64,000 nt of DNA from Rhizobiaceae bacterium (GTDB taxonomy: Bacteria > Pseudomonadota > Alphaproteobacteria > Rhizobiales > Rhizobiaceae), in NCBI GenBank assembly GCA_019635775.1, contig JAHBYU010000012.1, forward strand, positions 62,001 to 126,000, given 5' to 3'. Shown one piece after another: positions 54,911 through 64,000 of this stretch. A model generated the notes under the pieces. The model was not told the DNA's origin. It saw only the letters and a list, made by a program, of their open reading frames with translations, and ran no database searches. Position 1 is the first letter of the stretch. The number at the start of each line of letters is the position of its first letter. A program made the translations under genes and the position numbers.

Positions 54911-55789
54911 ATGGCCGACGCTCACGCAAAGAACCACGATTACCACATCATCGATCCGAGCCCCTGGCCCTTCCTGGGTTCGATCGGCGCGCTCGTCATG
55001 GCCATCGGCGGCATCGGCTGGATGCAGGATATCAAGGGCAACGAGTTCCATCTTCTTGGCCTGAACCTGGCGACGCCGTGGCTGTTCTTCATAGGTCTGG
55101 CGATTGTCCTGTACGTGATGTTCGGCTGGTGGTCGGACACAATACGCGAGGGCCACGAAGGGCATCACACGCGCGTCGTTTCGCTGCACATGCGCTACGG
55201 CATGATCATGTTCATCGCCTCGGAGGTGATGTTCTTCGTCGCGTGGTTCTGGGCGTTCTTCGATGCCAGCCTGTTCCCGGGCGAGGCGGCGCAGGTCGCG
55301 CGCGCCGAATACACCGGTGGAGTATGGCCCCCCAAGGGCATCGAGGTCATCAATCCGTTCCACCTGCCGCTCTACAACACCATCATCCTGCTGCTTTCCG
55401 GTACGACCGTGACCTGGGCGCATCACGCGTTGCTGCACAACGACCGCAAGGGGCTCGTCAACGGCCTGGCGCTGACGGTCGGGCTGGGCGTTTTGTTCTC
55501 CTTCGTGCAGGCCTACGAATATATCCACGCGCCGTTCAACTTCCACGACTCCATCTATGGCGCGACATTCTTCATGGCGACGGGCTTCCACGGCTTCCAC
55601 GTCCTGATCGGCACGATCTTCCTGATCGTGTGCCTGATTCGCGCCATCGGCGGTGATTTCACGCCGAAGGCCCATTTCGGCTTCGAGGCGGCAGCCTGGT
55701 ACTGGCATTTCGTCGACGTGGTCTGGCTGTTCCTGTTTGCCTCGATCTACGTCTGGGGTTCGATTGGCGCGCCTATCGCCGCGCACTGA
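54911..55789 (+). CDS. ctaE: Cytochrome c oxidase subunit III
   Basis: A 292-residue seven-helix subunit of the aa3 oxidase. Motifs: [69 protein letters not shown] and [21 protein letters not shown] 54911 has GGGGGA a few bases upstream and nearly abuts ctaG. A strong terminator begins 26 bases after the stop. Confidence 0.97.
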   Translation: MADAHAKNHDYHIIDPSPWPFLGSIGALVMAIGGIGWMQDIKGNEFHLLGLNLATPWLFFIGLAIVLYVMFGWWSDTIREGHEGHHTRVVSLHMRYGMIMFIASEVMFFVAWFWAFFDASLFPGEAAQVARAEYTGGVWPPKGIEVINPFHLPLYNTIILLLSGTTVTWAHHALLHNDRKGLVNGLALTVGLGVLFSFVQAYEYIHAPFNFHDSIYGATFFMATGFHGFHVLIGTIFLIVCLIRAIGGDFTPKAHFGFEAAAWYWHFVDVVWLFLFASIYVWGSIGAPIAAH

Positions 55790-55815
55790 TCGGACAGTTC
55801 TGACGATCTGATATG

Positions 55816-55850
55816 AAAGGTCGGACGCAGGGCATGCGTCCGACCTTTTT
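55816..55850 (+). terminator. Rho-independent terminator after ctaE
   Basis: AAAGGTCGGACGCA (55816-55829) and TGCGTCCGACCTTT (55835-55848) form a perfect 14-bp stem with a five-base loop, ending in a T-run (TTTTT at 55846-55850, then TTCT-like). It is the strongest terminator in the window and separates ctaC-ctaE from DUF983/SURF1. Confidence 0.92.
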
Positions 55851-55920
55851 TCTGTCGCGATGACCTGCATAATCGGCGCAGGGAAAGGGCGGCGGCCAAG
55901 GGTATGGCAGAATTGGGGTG

Positions 55921-56307
55921 ATGGCAGAAAACGATAACAAGGGGATGTTCCCGCCGGTTGAACCGATCATGGCGGGGTTGAAGGGCTGTTGTCCGCGATG
56001 TGGCAAGGGCCGCCTTTTCAGTGGTCTGTTGAAGGTCGCGCCCAGTTGCGAGACGTGCGGCCTGGACTATTCCTTCGCGGATGCCGGTGACGGACCAGCC
56101 GTTTTCGTCATCCTCATCATCGGCTTCATCGTGGTCGGTCTTGCGCTCTGGATGGAGGTGACCGCAAATCCTCCGCTGTGGCTGCATTTCCTGCTCTGGA
56201 TTCCCCTCACTCTGATCCTGTCCCTTGGCGCGCTCCGGCTTATCAAGGGGGTGCTCATCACGCTCCAGTATTCAAACAAGGCCGCCGAGGGCCGGCTTGA
56301 CCGATGA
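55921..56307 (+). CDS. DUF983 family protein
   Basis: A 128-residue protein with an N-terminal zinc-ribbon-like pair CPRCGKG and CETCGLDY, then two membrane helices (about 58-78 and 85-108). DUF983 proteins regularly lie in cytochrome oxidase operons and are presumed assembly or quality factors; the role is not established. ATG 55921 follows a GGGG. Its stop overlaps the SURF1 start (ATGA). Confidence 0.88.
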   Translation: MAENDNKGMFPPVEPIMAGLKGCCPRCGKGRLFSGLLKVAPSCETCGLDYSFADAGDGPAVFVILIIGFIVVGLALWMEVTANPPLWLHFLLWIPLTLILSLGALRLIKGVLITLQYSNKAAEGRLDR

Positions 56308-57047
56308 GGGATGAGGCGGCGCCCGCGTCCGCGCGCTTTCCCTGGGCTGCGCTGCTTTCTGGCCTTGTGGCATTGTGCATCCTGCTGGCGCTCGGCACCT
56401 GGCAGGTCCAGCGCCTGCACTGGAAAGAGGCTCTGCTCGCAGACATAGACGCGCGCACCCATGCCGCGCCGCTGTCCTTCGGCGAAGTTGAGCGGCTTTA
56501 CGAGACCACTGGCGACGTGGACTATATCCCGGTCACGACGTCCGGCCGGTTCCATCATGCGGGCGAACGGCATTTCCTGGCCACGTGGAACGGGCAGTCC
56601 GGCTTCTACGTCTACACCCCCTTCGAGCTCGACGAAGGCGGGATCGTCTTCATAAACCGGGGTTTTGTTCCCTATGACAGGAAGGCTCGATCCACGCGTG
56701 CGGAGGGACAGGTGGAAGGGGAAGTGACCATCAGCGGCCTTGCGCGCAACCCCCTGACGGGCAAGCCGTCGTGGATCCTGCCGAACAACGATCCCGACAA
56801 GAACGTTTTCTACTGGAAGGATCGAGATGCCATGGCGCGAAGCGCCGGGCTGCGATCGGCCGTCCGCATATTCCCCTTCTTCATCGATGCCGATGCGACG
56901 CCCAATCCCGGCGGGTTGCCGGTTGGTGGCGTTACCATGATCAGCCTGCCCAACAGTCACCTGCAATATGCGCTGACATGGTATGGTCTGGCCGTTGCGC
57001 TGGTCGGCGTGATGGGCCTCTGGTTCTGGAACCGGCGCAGCAGCTGA
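56304..57047 (+). CDS. SURF1 family oxidase assembly protein
   Basis: A 247-residue protein with helices at both ends (about 10-30 and 220-240) and a periplasmic domain between. Family motifs: LALGTWQVQRLHWKEAL at the first helix, FLATWNGQSGFYVYTPFEL, VFINRGFVPYD and NSHLQYALTWYGLAVALVG. SURF1 helps insert heme a into subunit I. Translationally coupled to DUF983. Also called ctaS or surf1. Confidence 0.94.
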   Translation: MRDEAAPASARFPWAALLSGLVALCILLALGTWQVQRLHWKEALLADIDARTHAAPLSFGEVERLYETTGDVDYIPVTTSGRFHHAGERHFLATWNGQSGFYVYTPFELDEGGIVFINRGFVPYDRKARSTRAEGQVEGEVTISGLARNPLTGKPSWILPNNDPDKNVFYWKDRDAMARSAGLRSAVRIFPFFIDADATPNPGGLPVGGVTMISLPNSHLQYALTWYGLAVALVGVMGLWFWNRRSS

Positions 57048-57149
57048 AGTCTCGACCTTGAGCGACCCGGTCGCGTCTTGGTCTTCACCGCAGGCGCAAT
57101 TTCACCGGTGCCCTTGACATGCCATACCACCCGACGCCATGTCGGGAAC

Positions 57150-58154
57150 ATGCTCGACCGCACCATAAAACCACCCCTGACGATCCGGCTTTGCCAGCCG
57201 CGTGGCTTCTGTGCCGGCGTTGATCGCGCGATCCAGATCGTCGTTCTGGCGCTCAAAAAGTATGGGGCGCCGGTCTATGTCAGGCACGAGATCGTGCACA
57301 ATCGCTATGTGGTCGAAGGCCTGCAGAACCTCGGTGCCGTCTTCATTGAGGAACTGAACGAAATTCCGCCGGAACATCACTCCAGTCCCGTCGTCTTTTC
57401 CGCCCATGGGGTGCCGAAGTCCGTGCCTGCCGACGCGCAGGCACGCAACCTGTTCTATCTGGACGCGACCTGTCCGCTGGTTTCAAAGGTGCACAAGCAG
57501 GCGATGCGTCATCAGCGGCTCGGCCGGCATGTTGTTCTGATCGGACATGCGGGCCATCCGGAAGTCATTGGCACGATGGGTCAGTTGCCCGAGGGTGCGG
57601 TAACCCTGATCGAAAGCGAAGAGGACGTTCGTAGCTTCGAGCCTGCCGATCCGGCAGCGCTGGGCTTCGTCACGCAGACCACCCTGTCCGTCGAGGACAC
57701 CGCAGGGGTCATCCGCGCTTTGCAGGAGAAGTTCCCACTTATTCAGGCCGCGGCTGCCGAATCCATCTGCTATGCCACGACGAACCGGCAGGAGGCGGTC
57801 AAGGAGACCGCGGCGGGCGCCGATCTGTTCCTTGTCGTAGGTGCGCCCAACTCGTCGAACTCAAGGCGACTGGTCGAGGTTGCGGAGCGGGCCGGTGCCA
57901 GGACGTCGCTTCTGGTCCAGCGCGCGTCCGACATTCCGTGGAACGAGATTGGAGAGATCACAACGCTCGGCCTGTCGGCCGGCGCATCGGCGCCTGAAAT
58001 CATCGTGGACGAGATCATCGATGCCTTCCGTGATCGCTTCGAGGTCACGGTCGACCTCGCAATAACCGCAACCGAAACGGAAAACTTCCCCGTGATGCGC
58101 ACCCTGCGCGACGTCGAACTCACCCGGGCCGATATGGCCTTCGTCAACGGCTGA
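57150..58154 (+). CDS. ispH: 4-hydroxy-3-methylbut-2-enyl diphosphate reductase
   Basis: A 334-residue [4Fe-4S] enzyme of the last MEP-pathway step, giving IPP and DMAPP. Three cluster cysteines are visible: [20 protein letters not shown] and [11 protein letters not shown]. The glutamate-bearing [10 protein letters not shown] segment and SSNSRRL are also present. I start at ATG 57150; the SD is weak. It is followed after four bases by thrB. Provides isoprene units for ispB, ubiA and ctaB. Confidence 0.96.
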   Translation: MLDRTIKPPLTIRLCQPRGFCAGVDRAIQIVVLALKKYGAPVYVRHEIVHNRYVVEGLQNLGAVFIEELNEIPPEHHSSPVVFSAHGVPKSVPADAQARNLFYLDATCPLVSKVHKQAMRHQRLGRHVVLIGHAGHPEVIGTMGQLPEGAVTLIESEEDVRSFEPADPAALGFVTQTTLSVEDTAGVIRALQEKFPLIQAAAAESICYATTNRQEAVKETAAGADLFLVVGAPNSSNSRRLVEVAERAGARTSLLVQRASDIPWNEIGEITTLGLSAGASAPEIIVDEIIDAFRDRFEVTVDLAITATETENFPVMRTLRDVELTRADMAFVNG

Positions 58155-58158
58155 TCGC

Positions 58159-59121
58159 ATGGCAGTCTACACCGACGTTTCGGAAGGCGAGCTGGAAACG
58201 TTCCTGCGTGATTATCCCGCGGGAAAGCTGCTTTCCTACAAGGGCATCGCTGAGGGTTCGGAGAACTCGAACTTCCTCCTGCATACCTCGGAAGGCTCGT
58301 TCATCCTGACGCTCTATGAAAAGCGCGTTGATACGGCCGACCTGCCATTCTTCCTGGGGCTGATGCACCACCTGGCGGGCAAGGGCATATCCTGTCCGCT
58401 GCCGGTAGAGCGTTCCGATGGCGAATTGTGTGGCACGCTTGCCGGCCGGCCGGCAGCGCTCATCACTTTCCTCGAAGGAATGTGGATGCGCAGGCCATCC
58501 GTTGCGCATTGCCGGGAAGTCGGAAAGGCGCTTGCCGCGCTGCATCTTGCCGGATCGGATTTTTCCCTGTCGCGGCCGAATGCGCTGGCCATCGATGGCT
58601 GGCACAAGCTCTGGGCTGCGTCGCGAGACCGTGCGGACGAGGTGGAGAAGGGGCTGTCGGAGGAGGTCGATGCAGACTTCGCGGCGATAGACGCCAACTG
58701 GCCTAAGGAGCTGCCTTGCGGGGTGATCCACGCCGATCTCTTTCCTGACAATGTCTTCTTTCTGGGCGACAAGCTCTCCGGCCTGATCGACTTCTATTTC
58801 GCCTGCAACGATTTCTATGCCTACGATGTCGCCACCTGCCTCAACGCCTGGTGTTTCGAGAAGGACTTCTCCTTCAACCTGACAAAGGGCAGGGCGCTCT
58901 TGTCGGGCTATCAGTCGGTGCGGCCGCTGTCAGACGGTGAAAAGGTTGCCATGCCGCTGCTGGCGCGTGGGTCCGCGCTTCGGTTCATGCTGACACGCCT
59001 CTATGACTGGCTGACCATCCCCGATGGTGCTCTGGTCCAGAAGCGCGACCCGCTCGAATATGTCCGCCGCCTGCGCTTCCACCGTGCGGTCACCTCGCCC
59101 TCGGAGTACGGGCTCGAATGA
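58159..59121 (+). CDS. thrB: Homoserine kinase (aminoglycoside-phosphotransferase type)
   Basis: A 320-residue kinase with the protein-kinase-like fold, the ThrB2 form common in alphaproteobacteria rather than the GHMP form. Motifs: [29 protein letters not shown] (catalytic HxD) and [18 protein letters not shown] (metal site). It phosphorylates homoserine for threonine synthesis. Its TGA overlaps the rnhA ATG by four bases. Confidence 0.94.
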   Translation: MAVYTDVSEGELETFLRDYPAGKLLSYKGIAEGSENSNFLLHTSEGSFILTLYEKRVDTADLPFFLGLMHHLAGKGISCPLPVERSDGELCGTLAGRPAALITFLEGMWMRRPSVAHCREVGKALAALHLAGSDFSLSRPNALAIDGWHKLWAASRDRADEVEKGLSEEVDADFAAIDANWPKELPCGVIHADLFPDNVFFLGDKLSGLIDFYFACNDFYAYDVATCLNAWCFEKDFSFNLTKGRALLSGYQSVRPLSDGEKVAMPLLARGSALRFMLTRLYDWLTIPDGALVQKRDPLEYVRRLRFHRAVTSPSEYGLE

Positions 59122-59657
59122 AGAAGGTCGAGATTTTCACCGACGGCGCATGCTCGGGCAATCCCGGCCCGGGGGGCTGGGGCGCGATCCTGCGGTTCAA
59201 CGGCACGACGAGGGAACTGTCCGGCGGCGAGCCTGTAACGACCAACAATCGAATGGAGCTTCTGGCTGCGATCTCGGCGCTCAATGCCCTGAAGGAACCG
59301 TGCGAGGTGTCGCTTCACACGGATAGCAAATATGTCATGGACGGCATATCCAGCTGGATTCACGGCTGGAAGCGCAATGGCTGGAAAACGGCCGACAAGA
59401 AGCCGGTCAAGAACGGGGAGCTGTGGCAGCAACTGGACGAGGCAAACCGGCGCCACAAGGTGACATGGCAGTGGGTCAAGGGGCACGCCGGCCATGCCGA
59501 AAACGAACGCGCCGACGAGCTCGCGCGAGAGGGAATGGCTCCGTTCAAGAAGCCGGGTTCAGGCCCGTCCCCCGCGTCAACCGGGGCCGCGTCAAAGCCT
59601 CCGGCAAGCAAAAGGCCGGCGAAGCCGAGGCCGCGCCGGTCCACGCAAAGCTATTGA
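59118..59657 (+). CDS. rnhA: Ribonuclease HI with basic C-terminal tail
   Basis: A 179-residue RNase H. Catalytic acidic residues are in [40 protein letters not shown] and [10 protein letters not shown]. It degrades RNA in RNA/DNA hybrids; rnhB is also in this window. Beyond residue ~148 a ~30-residue tail rich in Pro, Ser, Lys and Arg ([16 protein letters not shown]) is extra relative to E. coli RnhA and may bind nucleic acid. Convergent with the peroxiredoxin gene after 12 bases. Confidence 0.96.
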   Translation: MKKVEIFTDGACSGNPGPGGWGAILRFNGTTRELSGGEPVTTNNRMELLAAISALNALKEPCEVSLHTDSKYVMDGISSWIHGWKRNGWKTADKKPVKNGELWQQLDEANRRHKVTWQWVKGHAGHAENERADELAREGMAPFKKPGSGPSPASTGAASKPPASKRPAKPRPRRSTQSY

Positions 59658-59669
59658 AGCAGGCTGGAC

Positions 59670-60152
59670 TCAGAGCTCGTCGAGGATCGCCGACGCGCCG
59701 GAACCGCTGACACCTGCCTGCGCCTCGACATTGATGGTCTTGACGACGCCGTCCTCGGCAATCAGCGCGAAGCGCTTGTTGCGCAGCCCCATGCCGTTCT
59801 GGCTGAGATCGAGATCGAGGCCTGTCGCCTTTGCAAAATCGCCGCTGCCGTCCGCGAGAAAGAGGATCTTGCCCTCGCCGCCGGTGAAGCGCGCCCAGGC
59901 TCCCATCACAAACGCGTCATTGGTGGCGACCACCGCGATGGTGTCCACGCCGCGCGCCTTGATGGCTTCGAAATTTTCAAGGTAGCCGGGCAGGTGGTTG
60001 TTGGAGCAGGTAGGCGTAAAGGCACCGGGAACCCCGAACAGGACAACATTCTTGCCGGCGAAGATGTCGGCTGTGGTCAGTTCCTTGGGTCCGTCCTCTG
60101 TCATCGTCTTGAAAGTCACGGCGGGCAGCTTTTCGCCAACGGCTATAGTCAT
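59670..60152 (-). CDS. Peroxiredoxin, Prx5 type
   Basis: A 160-residue thiol peroxidase. The peroxidatic cysteine is Cys49 in VPGAFTPTCSNNHLPGY, the Prx5/PrxII signature. No other cysteine is present, so it is a one-cysteine form that would need glutathione or a glutaredoxin for recycling. It removes H2O2 and alkyl hydroperoxides in the cytoplasm. Single gene with its own start; convergent with rnhA. Confidence 0.93.
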   Translation of the reverse strand: MTIAVGEKLPAVTFKTMTEDGPKELTTADIFAGKNVVLFGVPGAFTPTCSNNHLPGYLENFEAIKARGVDTIAVVATNDAFVMGAWARFTGGEGKILFLADGSGDFAKATGLDLDLSQNGMGLRNKRFALIAEDGVVKTINVEAQAGVSGSGASAILDEL

Positions 60153-60241
60153 GGAAAGTTCTCCGGAAACTCAGTGAGCCAGACAGTTATCGGCTCGCGC
60201 GACACTGGGCAACCGCCGTTTCAGATAGAAACCAATCGACT

Positions 60242-61048
60242 TCAGAAATAAGGAAGCAGCCCGTTCACGGCGCCGGTATCGGTCACCAGCGTGTAGTGGA
60301 GGCCGGGCCCGGTTCCGAGCCGGGCTGGCAGGCTGACGGAGGTCTCGAAATAGGTCTTGCCGTCCCTGATTGTCCGCACCGGGGTCGTGAAGCTGTAGCC
60401 ATCCTCCCCCGCCAGAAACAGTTCGGCGGTGTCGGGATTTCCGGGAAACATCGCCTCAAGCAGGACATTCGTGTCGCCCGGCTTGCTCACCACCTTGACC
60501 CCGAATTCGTCACTTGCCGGCTTCGGAATGGCGCTGAAGGCTGCTTCCACCACTGCCTTGTCGCCAGCGTTTTCCGGCCCCTTTCCGGGATCGACCGACA
60601 ACCTTGCCTGGACGGGAACGCAGATCGCCTCACAGACGCCAAGGAACACATCAGCCGTAATTGGCTGCAAAGCCGCCGCTCCCTTGATCGTGAAGGTCAC
60701 GGGCAGGCCGAGCGGATAGTCGTATCCCGCCCACTGGAAGTCTCCTTCATCGTGCCGTTGTGGTGCCGGAAAGCTGAGTTCTGCATCCAGGATGTTTGCA
60801 GGGACATCGATCATCGGCGGTACGCCGGCGTCGCCGGGGTCTCGCCAGTAGGTTTTCCAGCCAGGCTTGAGCGCTATGTCCAGAGTACCCTTCAAGAGTC
60901 CCTGCGCATCCGGTTCTCCGGTTGTCACAAGCCGTATCCGGGCACCCTCCATCTCGAACCACTCGCTGGACGCGGAAAATGCAGCACTCGCTGTCGCGGC
61001 AAAAAGGGTGGCCGTAATGATGAGGACGGGCTTCATGGGAGAACTCAT
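60242..61048 (-). CDS. Exported protein with DsbD N-terminal-like domain
   Basis: A 268-residue periplasmic protein with a signal peptide (SPMKPVLIITATLFAATASAAFS) and a beta-sandwich domain like the N-terminal domain of DsbD (WKTYWRDPGDAGVPP; ADVFLGVCEAICVPVQARL, with a C-x3-C pair). The membrane domain and thioredoxin domain of full DsbD are missing, so it is not a complete thiol reductase. It may receive electrons from or protect a redox protein. ATG 61048 has AGG upstream; ATG 61036 is an alternative. Confidence 0.83.
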   Translation of the reverse strand: MSSPMKPVLIITATLFAATASAAFSASSEWFEMEGARIRLVTTGEPDAQGLLKGTLDIALKPGWKTYWRDPGDAGVPPMIDVPANILDAELSFPAPQRHDEGDFQWAGYDYPLGLPVTFTIKGAAALQPITADVFLGVCEAICVPVQARLSVDPGKGPENAGDKAVVEAAFSAIPKPASDEFGVKVVSKPGDTNVLLEAMFPGNPDTAELFLAGEDGYSFTTPVRTIRDGKTYFETSVSLPARLGTGPGLHYTLVTDTGAVNGLLPYF

Positions 61049-61175
61049 GGACCTGTAGATGCGTTGCCGCAACGTGGATTGGCCGGTCATTGGCATCATA
61101 ATTGCGTGAGCCGGTTGACGTTTTTACGGCAAGCCCCGTCTTTCAAGCGAACGAAAAAGCAGCTACTTTTGCATC

Positions 61176-61781
61176 ATGGACCTTATTCGGCACAAGAAGC
61201 ACGCCGTCCGGGGGTTCCTGGACGATCAATTCCTCATCGCCATGCCTGGCATGAAGGACGATCGCTTTGCTCGCTCCGTGATTTACATCTGCGCCCACAG
61301 CGAAGAGGGCGCGATGGGGCTGATCATCAACCAGGCTCAGCAGATGCAGTTTCCCGACCTTCTCGTGCAGCTCGGCATCATGAACGAGCAGGAGGCTATC
61401 CGTCTGCCGCGCAAGGCGCGTGACTTCGTTGTGCGAAACGGCGGGCCGGTCGATCGCAGCCGAGGCTTCGTGCTTCATTCGGGAGATTACACGGTCGAGT
61501 CCTCGCTGCCGGTGTCAGACGACATCTGCCTGACCGCGACGGTGGACATGCTGCGCGCCATCTCGGCCGGTCGCGGTCCGCGTCATGCTCTCATGGCGCT
61601 CGGCTATTCGGGCTGGGGTGCGGGGCAGCTGGAAACCGAGATTGCGGAAAATGGCTGGCTGACTTGTCCCGCGACAGCGGATCTCATCTTCGATCCGGAT
61701 ATAGATCGCAAATACGACCGCATCCTCGCATCGATCGGGGTCGATCCCGCTCACTTGAGCATGACCGCCGGCCACGCTTGA
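61176..61781 (+). CDS. YqgE/AlgH family protein (UPF0301)
   Basis: A 201-residue soluble protein of the YqgE/AlgH family: [40 protein letters not shown] at the start, then [16 protein letters not shown] and [22 protein letters not shown]. Function is not established; genetic links to alginate control exist in Pseudomonas. It is divergent from the DsbD-like gene (127-base gap). Convergent with the GGDEF-EAL gene. Confidence 0.94.
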   Translation: MDLIRHKKHAVRGFLDDQFLIAMPGMKDDRFARSVIYICAHSEEGAMGLIINQAQQMQFPDLLVQLGIMNEQEAIRLPRKARDFVVRNGGPVDRSRGFVLHSGDYTVESSLPVSDDICLTATVDMLRAISAGRGPRHALMALGYSGWGAGQLETEIAENGWLTCPATADLIFDPDIDRKYDRILASIGVDPAHLSMTAGHA

Positions 61782-61797
61782 TCGATAGCGCCTTGGC

Positions 61798-64000
61798 TCA
61801 GGCCGGCGCCATCGGATACTGCTCCTTCAACATGCGCAGCACCTGGTCACCCGGGATCGGTGCGCCGAACATGTAGCTCTGCACATATTCGCAGCCCATC
61901 TGCCGCAGTTCCAGCGCGTCGTTCTCGTCGGCAACGCCTTCGGCAACGACTGACAGCCCAAGTTCATGCGCCATGTTCACCATGGATTTGAGAAGCACCG
62001 CACGCTTCGGCGTGGTGTCGTCGACGAAACTCTTGTCGATCTTGATCGTGTCGAAGGGAAAGCGCGTCAGGTAGGCAAGCGACGAATAGCCGGTGCCGAA
62101 GTCGTCGAGTGAAAGACCGATCCCCAATTGCTTGAGTTTGCTGAGCACATGATTGGTCTGCTCGGGGTTGTCCATGACCAGGGACTCGGTCAGCTCAAGC
62201 CGGAAGCAACGCGGCTTCAGCCCGGCCCGGGCGATGACCGACCTAACGTCGCTGACGAGGTCCCTGCGGATCAACTGCCTGCTGGAGAGGTTGACTGATA
62301 CGGAAAGCGGCGCATCGCCAATCTGCTTCTGCCAGTAGGCCAGGTCTTCGGCCGCTCGCTGCATGGCAAACAGCCCGAGCTGGACGATGAGCCCACAGCT
62401 CTCCGCCACTGGAATGAAATCCGAAGGCGGTATGGAGCCGCGACGCGGATGGTCCCATCTCAGCAGGGCCTCGAAACCGGCAACGGTGCCGTCCTCGAGG
62501 CGCACGATCGGCTGATAGGCGAGCGTGAATTCCTGTCGTTCGGTCGCGCGCCTCAGGTCGGATTCGAGTTGCAGGCGGTCTGTTCCGACAGAGCGGAACG
62601 CAGGCCGGAACGGTTCGATACGATCGCCGCCGAAACGCTTTGCCTGATGCATCGCCAGCTCGGCGTCCTTGACCATGTCCTCTGCGGTGTTCTGCGAGTT
62701 GGTCCAGGTGATCAGGCCGATGGATGCCGTCAGCACGATTTCCCGCTTCGCGAAATTGATCGGCGCACGGATCGCCTGCTTGATCGCGTCGGCAACTGCC
62801 GCGATGCGCGAAGGATCCTGCTCCGAGAGCAGCATCAGGGCGAACTGGTCGCCTGCGAAACGCGACAGGGAATCCTTCGGCTTGAGCAAGCGGTGAAGGC
62901 GGCGCGCGATGGTCAGCAGGATTGTGTCGCCCGCCGAAATGCCGAGCCCGTCATTCACCTGCTTGAACCGGTCGATGTCTATGACGAAAACCGTCGGCTG
63001 GATCTTGTCCTCCGACCGGGCGACCGAGATGATCGCTTCGAGCCGGTTCATGAACAGTTCCCGGTTGGGCAGGCCGGTCAGGTTGTCATGCACGGCGTCA
63101 TGCAGAAGCCGCTCCTCGGCCTTCTTCTGCTCTGTGATTTCCACCATCGTTCCGACGCAACGGATGACCTCGCCGTCGGAACCCACGACCGGACGTGCGC
63201 GCAACGAGAACCAGTGGTAGTGGCCGTCCGCGCCGCGCAGGCGGAAGCTTTGGCCGACTTTGCCGCGCCGGTGTTCCAATACGACGTCGAGTGTCGTGCG
63301 GAACGTGTCGCGATCGTCCGAATGCAGCGCGGGCAGCCATGTGCGGGCAGGGCCGCCGAGGCTGTTGGGAGGAAGGCCGAGTTGCAGGCTGATGTCGGGC
63401 TTGGTCACGACGCGGTCGCGCAGCACATCCCAGTCGAAGACGATGTCGCCCGAGCCTACGACGGCAAGCGCCTGCCGTTCCATGTCGCTGAACAGGCCCT
63501 GATGCAGCGCGCCGCCGGCAAAGGCATGTTGCATGACGGTGAAGCCGATCAGCAGAATGATCAGGATCAATCCGCCGCCGAGCGCCGGCTGAACCACATC
63601 GTTGTCTATGATGCCGGTGATGGCCATCCACGAGCCGGTCAGCCAGATCAGGACCATGACCCAACTGGGAATGAGCATGATCGCGCGGTCATAGCCTCTG
63701 AAGCCGAGGAAGACGATCAGACCGATGCCGGTGATGGCCGTCGCTGCAAAGGATAGGCGCGCAATGCCGGCTGCAACCGCCGGATCGATGATCGCGACGC
63801 CTGCGATCAGAACCAGGCCGCAAATCCAGACGAAGGCGCCATAGCTGAAATGGCCGTGCCAGCGATTGAGATTGAGATAAGCGAACAGGAAGACGACAAA
63901 AGTCGCCGCCAGACCGACCTCCGTGCTGGCGCGCCACATCTGCTCGTTGCCGGGCGAGATTTCGATGATCTTGTTCAGGAAGCCGAAGTCGACGCTGATA
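61798..64000 (-). CDS. Membrane PAS-GGDEF-EAL protein, N-terminus off the window
   Basis: The frame stays open to the right edge (the codons before an internal ATG at 63939 read plausibly), so the start is outside; at least 733 residues remain. Order: about five membrane helices, a PAS domain (WDVLRDRVVTKPDISLQLG...), a GGDEF domain whose active motif reads AGDQF in SRFAGDQFALML, then an EAL domain with EALLRW, VNLSSRQL, ELTESLV, DDFGTGYSSL, KIDKSF and VVAEGV. The cyclase half is probably inactive; the EAL half looks like a working c-di-GMP phosphodiesterase. Confidence 0.92.
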   Translation of the reverse strand, partial: ISVDFGFLNKIIEISPGNEQMWRASTEVGLAATFVVFLFAYLNLNRWHGHFSYGAFVWICGLVLIAGVAIIDPAVAAGIARLSFAATAITGIGLIVFLGFRGYDRAIMLIPSWVMVLIWLTGSWMAITGIIDNDVVQPALGGGLILIILLIGFTVMQHAFAGGALHQGLFSDMERQALAVVGSGDIVFDWDVLRDRVVTKPDISLQLGLPPNSLGGPARTWLPALHSDDRDTFRTTLDVVLEHRRGKVGQSFRLRGADGHYHWFSLRARPVVGSDGEVIRCVGTMVEITEQKKAEERLLHDAVHDNLTGLPNRELFMNRLEAIISVARSEDKIQPTVFVIDIDRFKQVNDGLGISAGDTILLTIARRLHRLLKPKDSLSRFAGDQFALMLLSEQDPSRIAAVADAIKQAIRAPINFAKREIVLTASIGLITWTNSQNTAEDMVKDAELAMHQAKRFGGDRIEPFRPAFRSVGTDRLQLESDLRRATERQEFTLAYQPIVRLEDGTVAGFEALLRWDHPRRGSIPPSDFIPVAESCGLIVQLGLFAMQRAAEDLAYWQKQIGDAPLSVSVNLSSRQLIRRDLVSDVRSVIARAGLKPRCFRLELTESLVMDNPEQTNHVLSKLKQLGIGLSLDDFGTGYSSLAYLTRFPFDTIKIDKSFVDDTTPKRAVLLKSMVNMAHELGLSVVAEGVADENDALELRQMGCEYVQSYMFGAPIPGDQVLRMLKEQYPMAPA

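Noticed and set aside
62449-63756. A 435-codon plus-strand frame opposite the GGDEF-EAL gene
   Set aside because: High-GC antisense shadow; the minus strand carries clear EAL and PAS motifs.

Overview
The window is about 62-63 % GC and looks like an ordinary, densely coding chromosomal segment of an alphaproteobacterium in the Rhizobiales, most likely Phyllobacteriaceae/Mesorhizobium-like. The pointers are the split F0 b/b' subunits (atpB-atpE-atpF'-atpF), the order ctaC-ctaD-ctaB-coxF-ctaG-ctaE-DUF983-SURF1-ispH-thrB-rnhA, an IalB-family protein, DUF1344/DUF2277/DUF6101/DUF2007 proteins, and a GAAC-N7-GAAC site of the alphaproteobacterial LexA type. I see no tRNA, rRNA, IS element, prophage or CRISPR array.

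Region by region. 1-1815: end of the F0 ATP synthase operon, with a hairpin after atpE and a terminator embedded in the 3' end of convergent rnhB. 1.8-3.8 kb: rnhB and a radical SAM gene of the PA0069 family, preceded by the LexA-type box. 4.0-8.3 kb: a degenerate GT2-like protein, then a leftward run DUF2007-methyltransferase-S49 peptidase-small membrane protein-ispE-moaB. 8.4-15.3 kb: polyprenyl diphosphate synthase, a secreted TPR-LysM protein, glyQ, a small secreted peptide and glyS. 15.3-23.3 kb: a secreted PSIV-repeat protein, a Sua5/TsaC enzyme, a FAD-linked hydroxyacid dehydrogenase, DUF6101, ubiA, purD, a GH25 lysozyme and a zinc-ribbon-like protein. 23.5-30.7 kb: acyl-CoA dehydrogenase/enoyl-CoA hydratase pair, a membrane protein, pdxH, a lipoprotein, a class II DnaJ, fabI, a histidine phosphatase and DUF1344.

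30.9-45 kb: aroC, a RibBX-like ribB, ddl, an HDAC-like deacylase, xseB, dxs, tlyA and a TrmA/RumA-type RNA methyltransferase. An amidohydrolase with a Tat-like N-terminus plus a beta-barrel protein, DUF2277 and a pirin lie between xseB and dxs. 44.7-50.1 kb: a MbcA/ParS-RES toxin-antitoxin pair with its own promoter, a membrane protein, tldD, a secreted AhpD/CMD-like protein behind a DUF1127-like ORF, a TetR regulator and ialB. 50.4-59.7 kb: the aa3 cytochrome c oxidase and assembly operon running on into ispH, thrB and rnhA. 59.7-64 kb: peroxiredoxin, a DsbD-N-terminal-like protein, YqgE, and a truncated membrane-bound PAS-GGDEF-EAL protein running off the right edge.

Most genes are housekeeping: energy (atp, cta), isoprenoids (ispE, dxs, ispH, ispB, feeding ubiA and ctaB), aminoacylation and RNA modification. 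The less ordinary signals are regulatory DNA/RNA elements (LexA-type box, a hairpin covering the tlyA ribosome binding site, intercistronic hairpins, palindromes around the DUF1127/TetR locus), the RES toxin-antitoxin pair, and the exported amidohydrolase/outer-membrane pair. No clearly unprecedented multi-gene system is evident.
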